This document shows positions 54,801 through 60,275 of a DNA stretch of 64,000 nucleotides, piece after piece. Numbering within the stretch: position 1 is the first letter of the stretch; each line of letters starts with the position of its first letter. The notes beneath the pieces are model-generated. The model made no database searches. It was not told the DNA's origin and saw only the letters and a program-made list of their open reading frames with translations. The position numbers and the translations under genes were made by a program. The DNA comes from Nannocystis punicea (GTDB lineage: Bacteria; Myxococcota_A; Polyangia; Nannocystales; Nannocystaceae). The stretch spans positions 12,416,001-12,480,000 of the forward strand of contig NZ_CP114040.1 in NCBI RefSeq assembly GCF_026965555.1, read 5' to 3'.

Positions 54801-54931
54801 TCCGCCAGAGCATCGCGCAGATGCAGCACCGCACCGCCTCCGCCCCCAGCGCCGAGGCCCTGCGCCTGCGCGCCACCACCCTCGCCGGCGTCGACGCGCT
54901 CCTCTCCGGCCTCGAGCAAGTCGCCCCGTGA
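51878..54931 (+). CDS. dynamin-family GTPase with TPR-like N-terminal half
   Basis: A 1017-residue protein. Residues 1-450 are helical repeats (LGLVGDYAGAAQRLREPLVQ, LLEFQRARARLPEG) of TPR type, an unusual addition to dynamins. The GTPase domain lies about residues 540-780: G1 GEFSSGKSTFVNALLGE (about 561), APMGVLPTTTTINF for G2, VVDTPGLNAL (about 653) and LNKVD (about 712). The stalk and C-terminus (about 780-1017) include SGFIASLIHEHGHGVAKGEA. Together with the first dynamin it likely makes a hetero-oligomer at membranes. Exact palindromes are at 52986 (LLSDGT) and 54517 (VLRDS). Its last codons are repeated 790 bp downstream. Confidence 0.85.
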   Translation: MSSDDTRKPKDEDKNPLRSMGSALGGWAKRMGTILSEVAQQGPPEEVARALAQARELGLVGDYAGAAQRLREPLVQRPNDPHLKLALAITRVSQVLTGNAHLSVLLELSEPQSKRGERALPETLAEAARLVLRDEFDPALDQLRRGRKLVEDAAEPAIHDARFLLNLLTTLLQIRRGRFERALLEFQRARARLPEGTRGPLRALLVREGAQLLLAEDHLDEAIAWLTGEADLGNTAAEVDLGTAAARAYLAVALAAKGDRVGAEAVRAKLSARPEWEEHLVRIHLCLGTGAEARTLALRHLQQDPQSPRRKRLWALSEVAAWPVGGCDATPSIRSTVLDALVDAASSAAGERQERHLHELAHVALRADLLSDGTVALIRRRLQDGAASAAEELRLVNARRRMQDNDERAADDFLPGPPPRFRSQPDLGGPFGPDEISPLRDASQRLGVLRGQRALASAEFCLKSHVSGDSQPVNLHEAAQEYLVEVLTEAPEHERARALLAQLAQPLQSNRLEDLLAAATALLAAIPSRVLGVPITGVADALSGVIAARERLARPLTIAVMGEFSSGKSTFVNALLGEVVAPMGVLPTTTTINFFRRGPTGGARVHYRDGSISTVARGEVHTFLRGLDDVAASRVRHMEIERTSARMGEAAVVDTPGLNALDGFHERVAREFVDEADAIIWIFSATRGGAASEAGVLKSMRADGRQVLGVLNKVDTLDPEERTELTDYLKQQFGDVLLDIIPVCASEALELRTGSADPEARHDDPFRAVEDALEKHFLAHARELKRSLAARRLGDALTRTAAAVRHAIAGLETKASQSGPVGSDPAHLEARLVALGDKVYGQLLALDDLLTRECLALGVLRAGAGGKILVTEQDVTYLTAVLRDSILRALQADLGELSQEPGSDAFSDILAARLVPWAQGYLDSLESSGFIASLIHEHGHGVAKGEAALRERYRSALAPVAASWRKFIRGQVRSIRQSIAQMQHRTASAPSAEALRLRATTLAGVDALLSGLEQVAP
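52986..52999. repeat. iterated palindrome TGTCC-GATG-GGACA in the second dynamin gene
   Basis: Exact copy. A near-copy is at 53272 (TGTCTCGGGGGACA), read HVSGDS. Confidence 0.8.
54517..54530. repeat. iterated palindrome TGTCC-TTCG-GGACA in the second dynamin gene
   Basis: Exact copy; read AVLRDSI. Confidence 0.8.
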
Positions 54932-55445
54932 GCTGGGGCCTCGCACTCTGACGCCCCACATCCTGGCGACCGCGAGCGAGTGCTGCGGGAGCCAGGAGAG
55001 CAGCAGCACGGCCGGGCTCGCAGGACGACGAGATGTTGCCCCGCGAGGATGTCGAGCATCCCGCTCGTCGCTAACGGCAGCACGGCCGGACTCGCGCGAC
55101 GACGAGATGTTGCCCCGCGAGGATGCAGTCGTGCATCGTCGCCAGCGGCAGCGCGGCCGGGCTCGCTAGACGACGAGATGTTGCCCCGCGAGGATGTAGT
55201 CGTGCATCGTCGCTAGCGGCAGCACGGTCGGACTCGCGGGACGACGAGATGTTGCCCTGCGAAAATGCGGTCGTGCATCCCGTTCGTTGCGAACGGCAGT
55301 ACGGCCGGGCTCGCGAAACGACGAGATATTGCCCTGCGAAAATGCGGTCGTGCATCCCGCTCGTTGCGAGCGGCAGTACGGCCGGGCTCGCGAGACGACG
55401 AGATGTTGCCCTGCGAGGATGTCGAGCATCCGCTCGTCGCGTGCT
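54932..55445. repeat. six tandem units of 71-77 bp
   Basis: The word GACGACGAGATGTTGCC recurs at 55023, 55098, 55169, 55240, 55317 and 55394 (spacings 75, 71, 71, 77, 77). The fifth copy begins AACGACGAG. Each unit also has GCAGCACGGCCGG and a GTGCATCG/GTGCATCCCG segment. Not CRISPR: the whole unit, not a short repeat with unique spacers, is conserved. All frames are repeat-derived. Confidence 0.88.
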
Positions 55446-55731
55446 CGCGGCGAGCCGGACACCCCCGGCGCCACCTGCCTGCTGCGGAGCTGGCGGTCCC
55501 CGATGGCCGGAGTCGCCGCCGCGCCGGCGACAACGAGTCGAGCTCACGAGCACCGCGCGCCGCCCGCGACCTCCCTCGAAACTCGCCCTGTGCCGTCCAG
55601 CCCGGCGCTACTACAGCCTCGCTGCTCCGCGAGGCACCTGCCACCGCGCTGCCCGTCAGCGACGGGGCTCTATTCCGCGCCGGCGGCGATGCGCTATTGT
55701 CCGGCCTCGAGCAGGTCGCCGCGCATGAGCC
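55446..55731 (+). repeat. decayed copy of the second dynamin's 3' end, running into rnhB
   Basis: 55677-55719 (GCCGGCGGCGATGCGCT, TCCGGCCTCGAGCAGGTCGCC) matches 54886-54929 (GCCGGCGTCGACGCGCT, TCCGGCCTCGAGCAAGTCGCC). Weaker similarity extends back about 40 bp (CACCGCGCTGCCCGTCAGCG). In one frame it reads GGDALLSGLEQVAAHEP and stops inside rnhB, as if the ancestral dynamin end overlapped rnhB before the array arose between the two copies. Confidence 0.7.
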
Positions 55732-56399
55732 TTGAACACACCTGGCCCGCCTGGGGCCTCGACGAGGCCGGTCGCGGCCCGATCCTCGGACCGATGACTC
55801 TGGCGCTGGTCGCCCTCGACGCTGCCGCGGCCACCGAGCTGCGGAGCCTCGGCGTCCAGGACAGCAAGCGCTTCGGAGCAGGTCCCAAAGCACAGGAACT
55901 TCGGGCCAGCCTCGCCGTCGAGATCCGCCGCCTCGCGCGGGTCTGCGTGTGCGTCGAGATCCACGTCGACATCATCGACGAGCACACTTTCCGCGGCCAG
56001 CTCAACGTGCTCGAGCAGCGCACCGCGCTCAAGCTCCTGGCCGACGCCGGCGCCCCCGAGGACGCCCACATCATCGCCGACGGCTGCCGGATCTTCACGC
56101 CCCTGCAGCGCAGCTATCCGCGCCTGTGCGCGGTCGACAAGGGCGAGTCGGCCCACGTCTCGGTCGCCGCGGCCTCGATCGTCGCCAAGCACGCGCGCGA
56201 CGAGGCCTTCGCCGCCATCGCCGCCCGCTACGCCGCCGAGTTCGGCCCGATCGCCGGCGGCGGCTACCTCAACGCCGCCACCCGCCGCTTCCTCGACGCC
56301 TACAACAAGGTCCACGCCCGCCTCCCGCCCGAGGCCCGCAAGAGCTGGGGCGCCGAGAAGGTCGACGCCGGCGATCAGCTCTCCCTCATGGCCGACTGA
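55725..56399 (+). CDS. rnhB: ribonuclease HII
   Basis: A 224-residue endonuclease that removes ribonucleotides and RNA primers from DNA. AWGLDEAGRGPILGPMTLAL holds the catalytic Asp13-Glu14 and the GRG triplet that recognises ribonucleotides. VDKGESAHVSVAAASIVAKH contains the conserved Asp and the signature helix. Length is normal. ATG at 55725 overlaps the decayed dynamin end described above. It is convergent with the sigma-factor gene. Confidence 0.92.
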   Translation: MSLEHTWPAWGLDEAGRGPILGPMTLALVALDAAAATELRSLGVQDSKRFGAGPKAQELRASLAVEIRRLARVCVCVEIHVDIIDEHTFRGQLNVLEQRTALKLLADAGAPEDAHIIADGCRIFTPLQRSYPRLCAVDKGESAHVSVAAASIVAKHARDEAFAAIAARYAAEFGPIAGGGYLNAATRRFLDAYNKVHARLPPEARKSWGAEKVDAGDQLSLMAD

Positions 56400-56418
56400 A
56401 GCCTTGACTGCCTTGACT

Positions 56419-56458
56419 GTCTTTATGGGCATGTTCATAAGGACATGCCCATAAAGAC
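56419..56458. terminator. 16-bp perfect stem between convergent rnhB and sigma-factor genes
   Basis: GTCTTTATGGGCATGT pairs fully with ACATGCCCATAAAGAC around the loop TCATAAGG. It is the longest perfect stem in the window and lies 20 bp after rnhB. No T-tract, so it may be a bidirectional terminator or a palindromic element; more GCATG/CATGC half-sites follow to 56515. Confidence 0.6.
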
Positions 56459-56519
56459 ATTCCCGTAAAAGCATGTTCTGACGAGCATGCGCTCTCGGAC
56501 ATGCCCGAAGAGCCAGCCA

Positions 56520-57134
56520 TCACAGGTTGAAGTCGGCCAGGTCCTGTCGCAGCTTCTCGAGCGCGTAGCGCATGCGGCTCTTGACCGTGTTCTCGGGCGC
56601 CCCGACGATCTCGCCGATCTCTTTGAAAGAGAGCCCGTTGATCTGGCGCATCAGGAACACCTCGCGCTGGTCTTCGGGCAGCAGGTCGATCGCGCGGGCG
56701 ATCCGCTGGCGGATCTGCGGGGCCGCCGCGCGTTCGTCGGTGGGCACGTCGTCGGCCGCGACCGTCTCGACCATCGCCGGGCCCTCGTCGTCCATCCCGC
56801 GGCGCGGCGTGTCGAGCGAAGTCGTGCGACGGAATTTGGCGCGGCGGCTCTCGTCCACGCACAGGTTGCGAGCGATCGTGTAGAGCCAGGTCGTCAGCTT
56901 GGCCGTGCGCTCGTAGCGGTCCTTTGAGCGGACCACGCGGAGGAACACCTCCTGCAGCAGCTCTTCGGCGCGGCTGCGGTTCTGCACGCTGCGCAGCAGG
57001 AAGTTGAACAGCCCGCGTCGGTGGCGCGCGACCAGCTCTTCGAACGCCCGCGCGTCGCCGTCGCGGAAGCTCAGCATCAGCGCCTCGTCGCTGCGCGGCT
57101 CGGGCGGGCGGCCGTTGCGGTGCGGGTCGTCCAT
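56520..57134 (-). CDS. ECF-family RNA polymerase sigma factor
   Basis: A 204-residue sigma factor. Region 2 spans RDGDARAFEELVARHRRGLF, LLQEVFLRVVRSKDRYE and KLTTWLYTIARNLCVDESRR; region 4 is AIDLLPEDQREVFLMRQING, then LSFKEIGEIVGAPENTVKSRMRYALEKLR, the -35-binding helix-turn-helix. No anti-sigma gene is adjacent, so the control signal is not evident. The mutM stop lies 78 bp upstream. Confidence 0.93.
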   Translation of the reverse strand: MDDPHRNGRPPEPRSDEALMLSFRDGDARAFEELVARHRRGLFNFLLRSVQNRSRAEELLQEVFLRVVRSKDRYERTAKLTTWLYTIARNLCVDESRRAKFRRTTSLDTPRRGMDDEGPAMVETVAADDVPTDERAAAPQIRQRIARAIDLLPEDQREVFLMRQINGLSFKEIGEIVGAPENTVKSRMRYALEKLRQDLADFNL

Positions 57135-57212
57135 GCCTTTGGAGGGCGGCCCTCAGTGTGCGCCCACCGCCAGCACTATGGCAAGACTCAGGCCAGAACG
57201 GCCGGGGGCGAC

Positions 57213-58076
57213 TCAGCGGACCAGGCGCGTGCGAGGTCGCGGCTGGCAGCGCGGGCAATACGCCCCGCTGCGACCGCCGGACACGAAGCCGACCAGGGCC
57301 GCGCCGCAACGCGGGCAGGGTTCGTCGGCGCGGCCGTAGACCCGGAGGTCGTCCTGGTTGCGACCCACTTCGCCCTCGACGTTGCGGAAATCTTTGAGCG
57401 TCGTCCCGCCGTTGTCGATCCCTCGCTGCAGCACCGTCACGATCGTCCCCGCGAGTCGCTCCCACGCGCTCGCGTGCAGCCGCTGCGCCTCGACCATGGG
57501 GAAGATCCCCGCCGCGAACAGCGCCTCGACCGCATAGATATTGCCGAGCCCGGCCACCGCCTCCTGGTCGAGCAGCGCGTCGCGGATCGGTCGGCGCGAC
57601 GCTCCCAGCCGTTCGGCCAGCATCGCCCCGCCGAAGCCGCGATCGAGCGGCTCGGGGCCGAGCGCCCCGAGCGGTTCGCTGGCCATCAACTCGGCGAGCG
57701 GCCCGGCCCGCAGCCCGCCGAAGCGCCGCGGGTCGACCAGCCGGACCTCGCGGTCGTCGGCCATGCGCAGCGCGAAGTGAGTGTGCACCACCTTTGGCTG
57801 CGCCGCCGTCGTCACCCCGCAGCGCCCGCTCATCCCGAGGTGGATCACCAGCCCGTTCGCCTCGGCGCCCGGCCCCGCGAACTCCCACACGATGTACTTG
57901 CCGCGCCGGCGGATGTCCTTCGGGACATTACCCTTGAGACAGTCGAGATTCTCCTCCGCCCAGCTCTTGCCGACCCGCAGCTTGTACGAGCTGCGCCACA
58001 CCTCGACCACCGGCGCGCGCAGGTTCGCCGCTTGGAGCCCGCGGCGGACCGACTCGACCTCAGGCAGCTCCGGCAC
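57213..58076 (-). CDS. mutM: formamidopyrimidine-DNA glycosylase (Fpg)
   Basis: A 287-residue base-excision repair enzyme that removes 8-oxoguanine. MPELPEVE supplies the catalytic N-terminal Pro and Glu; the Lys of RRRGKYIVWEF matches the conserved beta-strand lysine; GNIYAVEALFAAGIFP is the helix-two-turn-helix; the zinc finger is CPRCGAALVGFV with the second pair YCPRCQ. All active residues are present. It overlaps rsmA by 17 bp. An exact palindrome at 57914 encodes NVPKDI in a loop ahead of RRRGKY. Confidence 0.94.
   Translation of the reverse strand: MPELPEVESVRRGLQAANLRAPVVEVWRSSYKLRVGKSWAEENLDCLKGNVPKDIRRRGKYIVWEFAGPGAEANGLVIHLGMSGRCGVTTAAQPKVVHTHFALRMADDREVRLVDPRRFGGLRAGPLAELMASEPLGALGPEPLDRGFGGAMLAERLGASRRPIRDALLDQEAVAGLGNIYAVEALFAAGIFPMVEAQRLHASAWERLAGTIVTVLQRGIDNGGTTLKDFRNVEGEVGRNQDDLRVYGRADEPCPRCGAALVGFVSGGRSGAYCPRCQPRPRTRLVR
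57914..57927. repeat. iterated palindrome TGTCC-TTCG-GGACA in mutM
   Basis: Exact copy in a repair gene with all catalytic motifs intact. A variant (CCCTTGAGACAG) follows 9 bases on. Confidence 0.8.
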
Positions 58077-58908
58077 CGGCCGCCTCCCTCGCGCGCTGCA
58101 GCGCCGCGAATTGTTCCGGCCCCAGCGTCTCCGGCCGCACTCCCGGATCGATCCCCGCCGCCGCGCACCACGCCTGCGCCTCCGCCCGGCTGCCGAGCGC
58201 CGACAGCGAGTTGACCAGCACCTTGCGCCGCTGCTGAAACGCCGCGCGCACCAGCTGTCGCAGCCCCGCCTCGTCGGCCACCGCGCCCAGCGGCTCCGGC
58301 CGGGCGTCGAGGCGGATCACCGCCGAGTCGACGCGCGGCGCCGGCAGGAAGCAACCTCGCGGCACGTTGCGCACCCGCGCGATCGTCCGCACCCGCGACA
58401 GCACCGCAGTCACTCCGCCGTAGTCGTCGTCGCCGGGGCGCGCGCACAGTCGGTCGGCGACCTCCTTCTGCACCATCACCACCCACGGCCCCGCCGCCGG
58501 CGCCTGCTCGAGCAGCGCGAACAGCAGCGGGCCCGTCAGCTGGTACGGCAGGTTGCCGACGATCGCCACCGGCTCCGGCTGCCCGGCGATCGCCGCCGCG
58601 TAATCGAAGCGCACCGCGTCGGCCTCGTGCAGCACGAAGTTGGGCCGGTCACCGAGCTCCGCCCGCAGCACCGCGCACAGATCGCGGTCGCGCTCGATCG
58701 CCCACACCTCCGCGCCCGTCGCCAGCAGACGGTCCGTCAGAGTCCCGAGGCCCGCCCCGATCTCGATGACCCGTCGCCCCGGCCGCGCCCCGCTCGCCAC
58801 CGCGATCGCAGCGTGCACCTCGGCCGCGATGAGAAAGTTCTGCCCCCAGCTGTGGCGCGCGTGCAGGCCGTAGCGGCGGAGCAGCGCTCCCGGCGAATCG
58901 ATCGTCAT
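58060..58908 (-). CDS. rsmA: 16S rRNA dimethyladenosine transferase
   Basis: A 282-residue methyltransferase (KsgA) that dimethylates two adjacent adenosines near the 3' end of 16S rRNA during 30S maturation. RHSWGQNFLIAAEVH is the family start, RVIEIGAGLGTLTDRL is SAM motif I, and VGNLPYQLTGPLLFALL contains NLPY, the catalytic motif IV. I use ATG at 58908 (MTIDSPGALLRRYG); the longer frame begins in the repeat array. It overlaps the start of mutM by 17 bp, a coupled pair. Confidence 0.93.
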   Translation of the reverse strand: MTIDSPGALLRRYGLHARHSWGQNFLIAAEVHAAIAVASGARPGRRVIEIGAGLGTLTDRLLATGAEVWAIERDRDLCAVLRAELGDRPNFVLHEADAVRFDYAAAIAGQPEPVAIVGNLPYQLTGPLLFALLEQAPAAGPWVVMVQKEVADRLCARPGDDDYGGVTAVLSRVRTIARVRNVPRGCFLPAPRVDSAVIRLDARPEPLGAVADEAGLRQLVRAAFQQRRKVLVNSLSALGSRAEAQAWCAAAGIDPGVRPETLGPEQFAALQRAREAAGAGAA

Positions 58909-59217
58909 CCCCGCACCTCGACCTGTCCCTGCGGACACCTCTTAAATTCTGTCCTCAGGACCAGCTCCATCATGCGCCCGCTCCGCGACTCGACCTGTTC
59001 CCGCCTGTACTTCGCGGTACCTGTCCTCGGAACCAGGTCGTTCTTCGCGCCCCGGGCTTCGACCTGCCCCTGCAGATTCCTCGCAGCACCGGTCCTCAGG
59101 ACCAGCTCAGCCATCGCGCCGCGCCCGCCCCAGCCGTGCGGTGCCCGCCTCGCCCTCGCAGCTTGCGCGCCAACCTGTCCCTGCGGACATCTCTTAAAAC
59201 CTGTCCTCGGGGCCAGC
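58909..59217. repeat. imperfect repeats with palindromes and tsaD 3'-end echoes
   Basis: About four degenerate units. ACCTGTCC-type sites lie near 58922, 58991, 59060 and 59174, each followed about 45 bases on by GTCCTC-(A/G)GG-CCAG (near 58956, 59030, 59095, 59202). CAGCTCAGCCATCGCGC, which in tsaD forms the end of the gene, recurs at about 59106. Exact palindromes start at 58924 and 59176. No gene. Confidence 0.75.
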
Positions 59218-60264
59218 TCAGCCATCGCGCGCCCTTCCTTCGTCGAGCGCCAGGCTCGCATAGACCTCGACCGGCGGCTCACGGCGCAGCCCTGCCGCCC
59301 AGCGGAGGGCCGCGGCCCCGCCGATCATCGCCGCGTTGTCGCCGCAGTAGCGCAGCGGCGGCGCGCGCAGCACGAAGCCGTCGCGGCTCGCCGCCTCGGC
59401 CAGCGCCGCTCGCAGCCCGCGGTTCGCCGACACCCCGCCGACGATCGTCACCAGCGACGTCCCCACGCGCCGACGCGCCACGCGGAGCTTCGCCACCAGC
59501 ACCGACACCACCGCAGCCTGGAACGACGCGCACACGTCCGCCAGCGCCTGCCGCGACGACGGCTGCCCGTGTTGATCGACGTACACCGCCACCGCCGTCT
59601 TGAGGCCCGAGAACGAGAACTCGAGGTTGTCGCGCGATCCGAGCATCGCCCGCGGGAACGGCACTGCGGTCGGGTCGCCCTCGGCTGCCAGCCGATCGAT
59701 CACCGGACCGCCGGGGTACCCGAGTCCGAGCAGCTTCGCCGCCTTGTCGAACGCCTCGCCGGCCGCGTCGTCGCGCGTGCTGCCCAGCACCTCGTAGCGG
59801 CCGAGCGCCTGCACGTGCACCAGCTCGCTGTGCCCGCCCGACACCGACAGCGCCAGGTGCGGCGCGAACTCGGCGGGCGGCGCGTCCGCGTCGCCGAGGA
59901 ACGGCGACACCAGGTGACCTTCCATGTGGTGCACGCCGACCAGCGGCAGACCTGTCGCAAGGGACAGGCCACGCGCCAGCTGCACCGCGACCAGCAGCGC
60001 CCCGACCAGCCCTGGCCCCTCGGTCACGCCGATCGCATCGAACCACTCGAAGCCGACGCCCGCGCGCGCCAGCGCTTCGCGGACCACCGGCACCGCCGCA
60101 GTCAGGTGATGCCGGCTCGCCAACTCCGGCACCACCCCGCCGAACTGCGCGTGCAGCTCGACCTGCGAGGCCACCACGCTCGCGCGCACGAACAGCCCCT
60201 CGACCACGGCGCAGGCCGTCTCGTCACAGGACGACTCGAGCGCGAGGATGCGGGGAGCGGCCAT
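59218..60264 (-). CDS. tsaD: tRNA N6-threonylcarbamoyladenosine transferase TsaD
   Basis: A 348-residue enzyme that installs t6A at position 37 of ANN-decoding tRNAs with TsaB and TsaE; essential in many bacteria. ILALESSCDETACAVVEG is the opening; metal-binding HHMEGH and the SVSGGHSELVHV loop are intact; GEAFDKAAKLLGLGYPGGP and the C-terminal CGDNAAMIGGAAALRW complete the fold. I start at ATG 60264; GTG 60279 would overlap the upstream gene (GTGA) and is possible. A near-palindrome at 59953 (TGTCGCAAGGGACA) is read GLSLATGLP, ordinary TsaD sequence. Confidence 0.93.
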   Translation of the reverse strand: MAAPRILALESSCDETACAVVEGLFVRASVVASQVELHAQFGGVVPELASRHHLTAAVPVVREALARAGVGFEWFDAIGVTEGPGLVGALLVAVQLARGLSLATGLPLVGVHHMEGHLVSPFLGDADAPPAEFAPHLALSVSGGHSELVHVQALGRYEVLGSTRDDAAGEAFDKAAKLLGLGYPGGPVIDRLAAEGDPTAVPFPRAMLGSRDNLEFSFSGLKTAVAVYVDQHGQPSSRQALADVCASFQAAVVSVLVAKLRVARRRVGTSLVTIVGGVSANRGLRAALAEAASRDGFVLRAPPLRYCGDNAAMIGGAAALRWAAGLRREPPVEVYASLALDEGRARDG

Positions 60265-60275
60265 CGACCACGGGG

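Noticed and set aside
54995..55445. CRISPR array
   Set aside because: The repeated unit is 71-77 bp with the 'spacer' part also conserved; there are no cas genes nearby.
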